A program made the position numbers and the translations under genes. A stretch of DNA of 35,166 nucleotides from Desulfuromonadales bacterium (GTDB lineage Bacteria; Desulfobacterota; Desulfuromonadia; Desulfuromonadales; JAHYIW01): contig JARGFI010000027.1 in the NCBI GenBank assembly GCA_029210745.1, forward strand, positions 1-35,166, written 5' to 3'. Within the stretch, counting starts at the first letter, position 1, and every line of letters begins with the position of its first letter. A model generated the notes under the pieces. That model did no database searches. It was not told the origin of the DNA and was given only the letters and a program-made list of their open reading frames with translations. Shown here in pieces: positions 1 through 6,686 of this stretch.

Positions 1-177
1 GTCCGAATAAGGTGACGATATCGCAAATGGTGCCAAATAATCAGGAAAGGTAAGTCCGAATAATGTGGGAATCAACAACGGCGAGTTGGCTAACAACATC
101 GCAAGGACAGTTGCAATCATCAGGAGGATACCGGTCGACGATTCTTTCGCAAGGAACTTTTTCAAAAAAAACAACAT
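1..177 (-). CDS. Na+/H+ antiporter NhaA-like, N-terminal part, runs off the window
   Basis: Read on the minus strand from the ATG at 177, the frame is open to the window edge. It encodes a short charged segment (FLKKFLAKESSTG) followed by a hydrophobic helix ending in LLANSPL. This pattern matches the start of NhaA-type sodium/proton antiporters, which exchange Na+ for H+ across the inner membrane. Only about 59 residues are visible, so none of the catalytic aspartates can be checked. The residues after the first helix (about 35-59) match the family less well. The frame stays open upstream to about position 265, and a GTG there could be the true start. The gene is divergent from the transposase remnant at 409. 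The call rests on one motif and is moderately sure. Confidence 0.55.
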   Translation of the reverse strand, partial: MLFFLKKFLAKESSTGILLMIATVLAMLLANSPLLIPTLFGLTFPDYLAPFAISSPYSD

Positions 178-408
178 GCTGAAGATTCTTTCTTCCGAAG
201 CTGGTCGAGCAGCTCCGGGAATGGTTATTGAGTTGCCGCAGTTTCGCACCGGGAATAGACATCAAAGAGTACAAGATAGTTGACGCGAGACACCGGGGAC
301 AATAATAGCGGGAATAGGAGCTAACGAAAATTAAATTTTATCATTTTTCCAGGGAAAAAAGGGAACATTCTATATTGACATTTACCCATTATCGGTTCTA
401 CTCCCAAC

Positions 409-567
409 ATGCCAAGACGCGCACGTATAGACATTCCGGGGCTGTTACAACACGTAATCGTTCGTGGTATTGAACGATCAGACATCTTTCTGGGTGACGA
501 AGATCAAAATTATTTTTTTCATCGTCTTGATCAGCTGTTGCAGGAGACAGCCATCACCAGAATTTGA
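409..567 (+). pseudogene. REP-associated tyrosine transposase (RAYT, Y1/IS200-like), 5' remnant
   Basis: The frame opens with ATG at 409 and reads MPRRARIDIPGLLQHVIVRG, then a segment ending at a TGA at 565-567, 52 residues in all. This opening is typical of REP-associated Y1 transposases, which begin with a basic/PG-rich stretch and an HVIVRG/HVxxRGxxR motif. Full-length members are about 200-330 residues and carry an HxH motif and a catalytic tyrosine, both missing here. The remnant ends exactly where the promoter of the following Phd/VapC pair begins, so the TA module probably replaced or invaded the rest of the gene. REP-like palindromes occur elsewhere in the window (27303-27388 and the right edge). 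Confidence 0.7.
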
Positions 568-592
568 CTTCTCAAGCGCTGAAGTTTATACT
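564..592 (+). promoter_or_regulatory. sigma70-type promoter of the Phd/VapC pair
   Basis: TTGACT at 564-569 and TATACT at 587-592 are separated by exactly 17 bases; each box matches consensus at 5 of 6 positions. The -35 box overlaps the stop codon of the transposase remnant. The expected start point is near 599, giving a leader of about 27 nt before the antitoxin ATG at 626. Confidence 0.65.
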
Positions 593-605
593 CTGAAATA
601 TAAAC
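584..605 (+). promoter_or_regulatory. palindromic operator over the TA promoter -10 box
   Basis: GTTTATA at 584-590 and TATAAAC at 599-605 form a perfect 7-bp inverted repeat with an 8-base spacer. It covers the -10 box and the predicted start point. Phd/VapB antitoxins usually repress their own operon by binding such palindromes, so this is the likely autoregulatory site. Confidence 0.6.
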
Positions 606-625
606 AATCGGATCGGGGGTACATC

Positions 626-862
626 ATGAAAGCGACAGCTAAAGATTTAAGATTTCACTCCAAAGAATTAATAGAAACCGTAAACAGAGGAGAGGAGGTC
701 GTCATCACTTTCCGGGGGAAACCTTGCGCCAGGCTGGTTCCTTTTGAGGAGAAAAATACAAAAATTTCACAACATAAATTGTTTGGCATGTGGAAAGACC
801 ATGACCACTCTCAAAACGTCGATGAATATGTCAGAAATTTAAGAAAAGGACGTTTTTCATGA
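626..862 (+). CDS. Phd/YefM-family antitoxin
   Basis: This small protein (78 residues) begins MKATAKDLRFHSKELIETV and continues with GEEVVITFRGKPCARLVP. That is the usual Phd/YefM N-terminal DNA-binding fold: a strand, a helix with an R/H..L pattern, and a VVIT..GKP..L strand pair. The C-terminal half is charged and probably binds the toxin. The ATG at 626 is chosen over an upstream in-frame ATG at 464 because it starts the conserved domain and follows a GGGGG ribosome binding site by 7 nt; the longer reading would translate through the promoter and the transposase remnant. It overlaps the toxin gene by 4 bases (ATGA), typical of translational coupling. It should neutralise the downstream PIN toxin and repress the operon. 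Confidence 0.85.
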   Translation: MKATAKDLRFHSKELIETVNRGEEVVITFRGKPCARLVPFEEKNTKISQHKLFGMWKDHDHSQNVDEYVRNLRKGRFS

Positions 863-1239
863 TAATGGTCGATACTGACGTACTTGTCTGGTATCTGCGT
901 GGCAATGAAAAGGCATTTAAGACCATAGAAAATCTGGAAAGTTTTTCTCTTTCCGTTATCACTTACATGGAACTTGTCCAGGGAATGAGAAATAAAAACG
1001 AACTGAACAGTCTGCGCCAGGCTCTTCACGCATGGAACGCGTCAATCCTGTATATAACGGAAGAAATTTCGGCCAAAGCCATGTTTGCCGTTGAGCAACA
1101 TTTCTTGAGTTACTCTATGCAACTTGCCGATGCCCTGATTGGTTCAACTGCTGTCGCCTACGGCCTTCCGCTGCTCACTGGCAACGACAAACATTACAAA
1201 ATGATGAAAGACGTCCAAATCAAAAAATTTCGCCCCTGA
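859..1239 (+). CDS. VapC-type PIN-domain ribonuclease toxin
   Basis: This 126-residue protein has the full PIN layout: MIMVDTDVLVWYLRG at the N-terminus, an acidic residue in the middle helix, and LADALIGSTA and LLTGNDKHY near the end. The four metal-binding acids are visible as Asp5, Glu38, Asp91 and Asp110. PIN toxins of this family are Mg2+-dependent endoribonucleases that cut tRNA or rRNA and arrest translation. Its start overlaps the antitoxin stop by 4 bases. The upstream partner is of Phd type rather than the AbrB-like VapB, a common mixed pairing. All catalytic residues are intact, so the toxin is probably active. Confidence 0.88.
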   Translation: MIMVDTDVLVWYLRGNEKAFKTIENLESFSLSVITYMELVQGMRNKNELNSLRQALHAWNASILYITEEISAKAMFAVEQHFLSYSMQLADALIGSTAVAYGLPLLTGNDKHYKMMKDVQIKKFRP

Positions 1240-1267
1240 GTGCCCGCCTCAGTCGTGGGTGATCAAG

Positions 1268-1942
1268 TCAGAAATCCCAGCGTTGCACAACAGCTATGCG
1301 ATCCACTACCGTCAGCGCACCGAGATATCCTCGTGCCGGGGTAAATAATCTGCTCCGCGCTTTGCTGTCTGTTGCGGATAAAGGTGCGGAAAATCCGCAT
1401 CCCTGATATTTCAATCCCGCTTCCTTGCGGGTCCAGAGCCGAAAGAAGAAGCGGCGCTGACGCGGGGCGGGACAACGCTGCATGGCACTTTCCTCTGCTG
1501 CTGAAAAATAACGCGCCACGACCTGCTCAAAATCCAGCCGCGGGTCAATCTGTTCGATATCAACGCCGACCTCGGAGCCCGCAGCAACCAGCAGGACCCC
1601 CCACTCACCGGCATGAGCGAGATTGAAGGAAAGTCCTTTGCACGCGGTCAGGTGTGGTTTGCCCTGCGCGGTGCTGGAAAACTCGATAACAGTGGGAGGA
1701 CAGTCGAGGTAGCGCGCCAGAATCTGGCGCAGGCGGCCCCGGCCGACGATAAAGTGAGCGCCTTTTGCCGGGTCGCGCAGCCGCGTGGCGCGATGTTGTT
1801 CTTCGGCGCTGAGCAGATGCGTCAAGGTGCCAATCTCCGCCGCAGAAAGGTCGAGACGAAAACGCCAGAGGTGGGCGGTTTGTCTGTCGAGATCAAGCCG
1901 GGTTGGCGACGGCTGCCAGCAGGTGAGTTGGACAGAAGACAT
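1268..1942 (-). CDS. Sfp-type 4'-phosphopantetheinyl transferase (PfaE role)
   Basis: The enzyme (224 residues) should transfer phosphopantetheine from CoA to the serine of acyl carrier domains. The Sfp/AcpS-superfamily motifs are present: EVGVDIEQ (Mg2+-binding acids), FSAAEESAM, and FFRLWTRKEAGLKYQGCG with the WxxKEA signature. The start at 1942 is preferred over a longer frame because an AGGAG lies 6 nt upstream and MSSVQL gives normal family length. It lies 13 nt after oleD as the last gene of the lipid train, so its natural targets are very likely the three carrier domains of the PfaA protein. PUFA synthases need a dedicated transferase, usually called PfaE, because the housekeeping AcpS does not serve them well. 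It converges with the VapC gene, only 28 nt away. Confidence 0.88.
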   Translation of the reverse strand: MSSVQLTCWQPSPTRLDLDRQTAHLWRFRLDLSAAEIGTLTHLLSAEEQHRATRLRDPAKGAHFIVGRGRLRQILARYLDCPPTVIEFSSTAQGKPHLTACKGLSFNLAHAGEWGVLLVAAGSEVGVDIEQIDPRLDFEQVVARYFSAAEESAMQRCPAPRQRRFFFRLWTRKEAGLKYQGCGFSAPLSATDSKARSRLFTPARGYLGALTVVDRIAVVQRWDF

Positions 1943-1955
1943 GCCGGTCTCCTGC

Positions 1956-2945
1956 TCAGGTTTTTGCCAGCCACTGGCGCAGCCGTTCAATCCCTTCGGC
2001 AAACGACACCTGTGATTGATAACCAAAATCCCGCCGTGCCGCGCCAAGATCGAACCAGTGTGCGGTCGAGAGTTCGCGGGCAACAAAACGGGTCATCGGC
2101 GGTTCGCCCGGCAAATGCAACAGCGGATAAATCTTTTCCAGTACGGCACCGATGCAGTAGGCCACTGCCGGGGAGGTGCTGCGGGTGACTGGTGGCAGTC
2201 CACCAGCGTCAAGGATGTGATTGACGACGTCCCACAGTGGCAGCGGTTCCCCCTGGGAGAGAAAATAAGCTTTGCCCGATACCACCGATCCGATGTCGAG
2301 TCGATTGGCCGCTTGCAGGTGAGCAAGGGCGGCGTTGTCGATATAGATCGTATCGACCAGGCAGGGGCGGGTGCCGATCCGGCGCAAGCATCCCGTCGCG
2401 CCGCGCGCGAGAATCCGGGGGACGAGATGATTGTCTTCCGGTCCCCAGATCAGGTGGGGGCGCAGGGCGACCGTCGCCAGTGTCGCGTCGGCGGCGCGCA
2501 ACACCAGCTGTTCCGCTTCCGCCTTGGTTTGCGGGTAAAAGGCCTCAAAATGTTGCGGGTAAGGGGCCGATTCATCGATCCCTTCCATGTCGGTGCCGTT
2601 AAAAACCACACTCGGGGAGCTGGTGTAGACCAGACGCCGAACCCCCTCCGCGCGGCAAGCGGCGATGACATGTGCGGTACCGAGCACATTCGTCGCGTAA
2701 AACTCCTGATACGGACCCCATATTCCCGCCTTGGCAGCGACGTGAAAGACCAGCTCGCATCCTTGCACCGCATTTCTGACCGCCTCACCATCGTTCAGCG
2801 TTCCCTGCCGATGCTCTACCCCCAGCGCTGTCAGCGCCGGGTGGGCGTTGCGCGAGAACGAACGGACTGCGTCCCCGCGCTCGATCAGCAGTTTGCAGAT
2901 CGCCTTGCCGAGGAATCCCCCGCCGCCGGTGACCAGCACTCTCAT
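1956..2945 (-). CDS. oleD: OleD, 2-alkyl-3-oxoalkanoate reductase (NAD(P)H-dependent, SDR)
   Basis: This 329-residue extended short-chain dehydrogenase opens with VTGGGGFLGKAI (GxxGxxG dinucleotide-binding motif). The catalytic pair is visible as Tyr137 and Lys141 in YPQTK, with an upstream serine in VYTSSPSVV. It resembles the 3-beta-HSD/NSDHL-like branch to which OleD belongs. In the olefin pathway OleD reduces the beta-keto acid made by OleA to a 2-alkyl-3-hydroxy acid, the substrate of OleC. Its ATG overlaps the oleC stop by 4 bases (ATGA). Sequence alone would say only NAD-dependent epimerase/dehydratase; the neighbours oleA, oleB and oleC make the assignment firm. Confidence 0.9.
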   Translation of the reverse strand: MRVLVTGGGGFLGKAICKLLIERGDAVRSFSRNAHPALTALGVEHRQGTLNDGEAVRNAVQGCELVFHVAAKAGIWGPYQEFYATNVLGTAHVIAACRAEGVRRLVYTSSPSVVFNGTDMEGIDESAPYPQHFEAFYPQTKAEAEQLVLRAADATLATVALRPHLIWGPEDNHLVPRILARGATGCLRRIGTRPCLVDTIYIDNAALAHLQAANRLDIGSVVSGKAYFLSQGEPLPLWDVVNHILDAGGLPPVTRSTSPAVAYCIGAVLEKIYPLLHLPGEPPMTRFVARELSTAHWFDLGAARRDFGYQSQVSFAEGIERLRQWLAKT

Positions 2946-4600
2946 GACAAACGCTCCGCCGCCCAGAGGGCCAGTTTTTCACGGAAAATTTTGGCGTTGT
3001 GACGAATATCGACCGGAAAGGCCGGGTGGATTAACAAGTCGTCAATCGGACGGGTGATTGGATGTTCGCTACCGATGACGCGGAGTTCTGCAAGGATGCG
3101 GATCTGAGCTGAACGCTGCGTTCCCGGTGCCAGCTCGATGCAGAGCACCGGTTGCTGCCGACCAGGCGTGCCGATGCCGACCAGCGCGGTGCGAAAAACC
3201 TGCGGGTGGGTGTTGAAAATTGCTTCGCAGGGGATGGTGAACAGGGTCCCTGCGGCGGTCACCACCCGGTGTGCCTTGCGCCCGCAGAACCAGATGCGCC
3301 CCTGCTCATCGCGATAACCGAGATCGCCCATACGATGGAAAAAACTGTCCTCTTCCGGGATCGGGATTTTTGCCAGCGCGGTCGATTGCGGGCGATTGAA
3401 ATAACTTTGCGTTACCTGCGGCCCGCGCACCACAATCTCGCCGATCTCATCGGTGCCCAGCTTGAGCGTGTCATCCCAGCAGGGCAGAAGTTCATCGGTG
3501 ATCGGGATTATTTCCGCGATAATCGACGCTACCGGCGGCCCGACACAAACGCCGCGCCCTTGCGTGGTTGCCAGACGGGTACTGGCGAGAATTTCGGTGC
3601 TGCCGATTGAGCAGACCGGCAGCGCTTCGGTGGCGCCGTAAGGGGTGTAGACTTCGACGCCAGGGGTAAGCAGGGTCGTGAAGCGTTCCAGCACCTCAGC
3701 CGCGACCGGCGCTCCGGCGGAGATGACCCGTTTGAGGCTCGGCAACGTGACGTTATGGGTGACACCGTAATGACTGAGGCGGTTGATCAGTGCCGGGGAA
3801 CCGAACATGGTCGTAATCTGAAAGGTTTCAATCGCGGCAAAAATTTTGACCGGATCGACAGCGGCGGGGCGGGTAAAATCCATCTCCGGGATAACCGATG
3901 TCATCCCCAGCGCCGGGGCAAAGAGCGCGAAAAGGGGGAAGGTCGGCAGATCGATCTCCCCCGGACGAATAGCGTAGAGCTCGCGTAACGCCTCGACCTG
4001 GGCGGTGAAGTTGCCGTGACTGTAAAGGGCACCTTTCGGCACGCCGGTGCTGCCGCTGGTGAAGAGAATCGCAGCGGTTTCGTCGCGGGTGGTGTGCGCG
4101 GCGGGGTATGACTGATCGGCCGGAATCGTCGCCAATGCTTGCTCCAGAGTTGTCCCTCCCCAACCGAGTCGGCGGCCAACCGTAAGCAGGATTTTGATCG
4201 TGGGCTTGCTCCAACCGAAGAGCAGCCGGGCAAGGTGCGCTTTGGGAACACCGATAAAGGCCTGTGGCGCGGCCTCGGCGAGGCAGGTTTTAAGGTTCTT
4301 GAGCCCCATCCCCGGATCGACCAGAACCGGCACCGCGCCGATCTTGAAGAGTGCGAAGGTCAGCGCGAAGAAGTCGAAACCGGGAGGGACCATCAGGACC
4401 GTACGTACGCCGCGTTTGATGCCGAGCGCGTCGAGCGCCGCCGCCATGCAATTCGTGGCCTGATCCAGTTGGGCGAAGGAGTAGTGATCGTAAGGTTGAC
4501 CGAAACCTTTACGCGGGATGTGAATCGCTGGCGTTTCCGGCTGGAGTTGCGCCATCTTGGGCAGATGCGCGGCAACATTGGTGGAGACGGTTTGATTCAC
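2942..4600 (-). CDS. oleC: OleC, beta-lactone synthetase (AMP-dependent, ANL superfamily)
   Basis: A 552-residue adenylate-forming enzyme. It shows the phosphate-binding motif ILFTSGSTGVPKG (from about residue 178), VYTPYGATEALPV, the hinge region GDLGYRDEQGRIWFCGRKAHRVV and a C-terminal lysine in HNAKIFREK. OleC activates the 2-alkyl-3-hydroxy acid with ATP and closes it to a beta-lactone. I chose the GTG at 4600, which overlaps the oleB stop in a GTGA arrangement. The frame is open further upstream to 4738, but that extension lies inside oleB and is low-complexity Arg/Ser/Cys sequence. Without context it could be taken for a fatty-acyl-CoA ligase; the clustered oleA, oleB and oleD support OleC. 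Confidence 0.9.
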   Translation of the reverse strand: MNQTVSTNVAAHLPKMAQLQPETPAIHIPRKGFGQPYDHYSFAQLDQATNCMAAALDALGIKRGVRTVLMVPPGFDFFALTFALFKIGAVPVLVDPGMGLKNLKTCLAEAAPQAFIGVPKAHLARLLFGWSKPTIKILLTVGRRLGWGGTTLEQALATIPADQSYPAAHTTRDETAAILFTSGSTGVPKGALYSHGNFTAQVEALRELYAIRPGEIDLPTFPLFALFAPALGMTSVIPEMDFTRPAAVDPVKIFAAIETFQITTMFGSPALINRLSHYGVTHNVTLPSLKRVISAGAPVAAEVLERFTTLLTPGVEVYTPYGATEALPVCSIGSTEILASTRLATTQGRGVCVGPPVASIIAEIIPITDELLPCWDDTLKLGTDEIGEIVVRGPQVTQSYFNRPQSTALAKIPIPEEDSFFHRMGDLGYRDEQGRIWFCGRKAHRVVTAAGTLFTIPCEAIFNTHPQVFRTALVGIGTPGRQQPVLCIELAPGTQRSAQIRILAELRVIGSEHPITRPIDDLLIHPAFPVDIRHNAKIFREKLALWAAERLS

Positions 4601-5490
4601 GGGGTCTTTCCGTTGATCGGGTGCGCGGCCAGAAACTGTGTGATCAGCGGAATGACCTCGTCTTTGGCATCTTCCAGAATATAGTGACCGCAATCGGCAA
4701 AAGCATGAACTTCGGCATGCGGGAAACGGCGTTGCCATTCGTTGAGAAAATGGACGTCGAAGACGAAATCTTTCAGCCCCCAGCAGATCATCATCGGCAG
4801 GGTGGCAAAGCGTTCCAGTCCGCTCTCAATCTCGCTGATCAGTGCGTAGCCGGGATCTTCCGGTTTGAGCGGGATATCCTGGACAAAGCGCAGGGTGGCG
4901 ATACGGTTGGCAGGGGTGTCGTAAGGGGCGCAGTAGGCACCGCGAATTGCGGGGGACAGCGGGTGACGCTTGCAGCCGACCCGGGCCGCCAGCAAGGCAA
5001 ACATATTCAGCTGCTGCACCAGGAAGGCACCGAAGGCGGTATTGCGGCAGATTTTCAGTGCCAGGGGGAAAGCCTTCCTGGCGGGGAGATGAAAAGCAGC
5101 AGTATTGAGAATCACCAGCCGCGCGATCCGTTCCGGGTGACGGCTGGCGTAGGCCATCCCGATCATGCCGCCCCAGTCGTGAACCACCAGCGTGATGCGT
5201 GAACGCACCTCCAGCTGGTCAAGCAACGACTCAAGATCATCGACCCGTTGCTTGAGGGTATAGCTGTAAGCGTCGTCCCCCGGTTTGTCTGAAAGGCCGC
5301 AGCCGATATGGTCGGGAACGATAACGCGGTAGTGCTCGCGTAACGATTTGGCCAGATCGCGGTAGTAGAATGACCAGCTCGGGTTGCCGTGCACCATCAC
5401 GACCGGATTGCCGTTGCCCTCGTCAAGGTAGTGATATTGCAGGCCGTTCAGATCAAGAAAATTATTTTTAAAGGGATAAAGATCGGTCAT
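4597..5490 (-). CDS. oleB: OleB, beta-lactone decarboxylase (alpha/beta hydrolase, haloalkane-dehalogenase-like)
   Basis: This alpha/beta hydrolase (297 residues from the ATG at 5490) carries the oxyanion motif VHGNPSWSFYYRDL, the nucleophile motif VVHDWGGMIG (Asp105) and a late histidine in FADCGHYILED. These are the marks of the haloalkane dehalogenase family. OleB enzymes of this family act on beta-lactones rather than halides, releasing CO2 to give the cis-olefin. A GTG four codons upstream (5502) is an alternative start; neither has a strong ribosome binding site. OleB and OleC are separate genes here, not the OleBC fusion of some actinobacteria. A 63-75 nt gap containing a hairpin separates it from oleA. 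Confidence 0.9.
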   Translation of the reverse strand: MTDLYPFKNNFLDLNGLQYHYLDEGNGNPVVMVHGNPSWSFYYRDLAKSLREHYRVIVPDHIGCGLSDKPGDDAYSYTLKQRVDDLESLLDQLEVRSRITLVVHDWGGMIGMAYASRHPERIARLVILNTAAFHLPARKAFPLALKICRNTAFGAFLVQQLNMFALLAARVGCKRHPLSPAIRGAYCAPYDTPANRIATLRFVQDIPLKPEDPGYALISEIESGLERFATLPMMICWGLKDFVFDVHFLNEWQRRFPHAEVHAFADCGHYILEDAKDEVIPLITQFLAAHPINGKTP

Positions 5491-5530
5491 CAGTAGAGGC
5501 ACTCGTGCAAAAGGTCAATGACGCTGAGGC

Positions 5531-5566
5531 AATAACGCCGCCGGACGGAACTTTTGCGGTGTTATT
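5531..5566 (-). other. intergenic stem-loop between oleA and oleB
   Basis: The 11-base arms at 5531-5541 and 5556-5566 are complementary with one mismatch around a 14-base loop. The arm begins at the last base of the oleA stop codon. No U-run follows, so it is not a classical terminator; it may be a processing or mRNA stability element that sets OleA levels apart from OleBCD. Confidence 0.4.
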
Positions 5567-6609
5567 TACCATTGAATACCGAGCATCAGGCAGTTGAGGC
5601 CACTGCCGATGCCAAGAAAACCGACCATGTCGCCGGGGAGGAGGAAATCACGTTCTTTGGCGATGGCGGCGGTGACCGGCAGTGACACCGTTCCCATATT
5701 GCCGAGAAACTCATAGGTGGAGAAATCTTTCTCCGCAGCCACACCGATCGTTTGCAGGATCAGCTTCTGGTGAGCTTCACCAACCTGATGACAAATGACC
5801 TTGTCGAAGCGCTCGGTGGTCAGATCAAGTTCCTTGACGAACGCGTCCCAGGTGCGTTTGCCGAGTTCCACGCCGTGTTTCATGACCGCGACAGCATCGG
5901 TCTGCATATAGGGGACATGATGTTCCGGGGCGTCCGATCTGATTCCCCAGCGACAGAGTTTGTGATGCTGGGGCTCGGCCAGATTGATCCCGCCGAGCAG
6001 CCGCGGACGCCGCGCCGGGGTGAACGAACCGTCGGTCAAAAGGACGGCTGCGGCACCCGATCCGCCGGTCAATGTGGCCAGTGACGTGGTAAAACTTTCC
6101 ATCGTCGGTTGGTCCAGCATCTGCTGGATCATCGTCTCATTGATCTCGCGGGAACTTTCACAGGCGACCACCAGACCGGCGCGGATCTGCCCGAGTTCGA
6201 TGCGGTTGGCAATATCGAGGACGCCGTTGAGTACCCCGAGGCAGGCGTTGGAGGTGTCATAAATCGCCGCCTCGCCATGCACCCCGAGCGCCGCCGCCAC
6301 CTGACAGGCGGTTGCCGGTTCGTAATGTTCGCGACACACCCCGGCGTAGACCACCGCCCCGATATCGGTCGGTGAAATGTTGCGTTCGCGCAATGCTTTC
6401 TGCGCGGCGGCAATGGCTCCTTCCGAGACCGGCGTGTGCGGTTTCCACCAACGGCGTTCACGGATCCCGGTCAACGCTTCGAGTTGCCCCGGTGCGATAT
6501 GCAGGGCATCGTACATTGGTCGCAGGCGCTGTTCCAGCTCTGTCGAGGTGACCACGATCGGTGCCAGTTCGTAGCCGACCGATTCAATATAAACGCGTGA
6601 GTATCTCAT
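5566..6609 (-). CDS. oleA: OleA, head-to-head acyl condensing thiolase
   Basis: A 347-residue thiolase-fold enzyme that joins two activated fatty acyl chains by non-decarboxylative Claisen condensation, giving a 2-alkyl-3-keto acid. The nucleophile is Cys123 in DTSNACLGVLNG. The glutamate in REHYEPATA lies exactly 26 residues before it, as in characterised OleA, where it is the general base. CHQVGEAHQ and EFLGNMGTVSLP supply the histidine and asparagine, and the C-terminus ends with LGIGSGLNC. I chose the ATG at 6609 (MRYSRVYIESVGYELAP) because known OleA proteins begin there; the frame is open to 6699 but would then overlap the pfaC-like gene and add an atypical 30-residue extension. A sigma70-like promoter lies just upstream. 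Its position directly behind the PUFA synthase suggests polyunsaturated acyl substrates. Confidence 0.93.
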   Translation of the reverse strand: MRYSRVYIESVGYELAPIVVTSTELEQRLRPMYDALHIAPGQLEALTGIRERRWWKPHTPVSEGAIAAAQKALRERNISPTDIGAVVYAGVCREHYEPATACQVAAALGVHGEAAIYDTSNACLGVLNGVLDIANRIELGQIRAGLVVACESSREINETMIQQMLDQPTMESFTTSLATLTGGSGAAAVLLTDGSFTPARRPRLLGGINLAEPQHHKLCRWGIRSDAPEHHVPYMQTDAVAVMKHGVELGKRTWDAFVKELDLTTERFDKVICHQVGEAHQKLILQTIGVAAEKDFSTYEFLGNMGTVSLPVTAAIAKERDFLLPGDMVGFLGIGSGLNCLMLGIQW

Positions 6610-6657
6610 CCGTACCACCATCTCAAGATCATAATTTTTCGCTACGCAAACCGGGCT

Positions 6658-6686
6658 ATAATACCTGCTGTACAGTCGACAATCAA
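6658..6686 (-). promoter_or_regulatory. candidate internal promoter in front of oleA
   Basis: On the minus strand TTGATT (6686-6681) and TATTAT (6663-6658) are exactly 17 bases apart, matching consensus at 4 and 5 of 6 positions. The -35 box overlaps the stop codon of the pfaC-like gene. Transcription would start near 6651, about 42 nt before oleA, and could let oleABCD plus the transferase be made independently of the large synthase genes. Confidence 0.5.

Noticed and set aside
1-62. Direct repeat GTCCGAATAA at 1-10 and 53-62.
   Set aside because: Two short copies only, inside a probable coding region; no array or insertion-site structure.
464-625. Upstream extension of the Phd antitoxin to an ATG at 464.
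   Set aside because: This part is the transposase remnant in another frame plus the TA promoter. The ATG at 626 has its own ribosome binding site and begins the conserved domain.
1236-1252. CTGAG/CTCAG inverted repeat between the convergent vapC-type and transferase genes as a bidirectional terminator.
   Set aside because: Only 5 bp of stem with no U-run on either side; too weak to call.
1943-2086. 48-codon N-terminal extension of the phosphopantetheinyl transferase.
   Set aside because: It overlaps oleD, does not resemble the family, and an AGGAG precedes the ATG at 1942.
4601-4738. 46-codon N-terminal extension of oleC.
   Set aside because: It lies inside oleB, has low-complexity composition, and the GTG at 4600 overlaps the oleB stop as GTGA like the other junctions of this operon.
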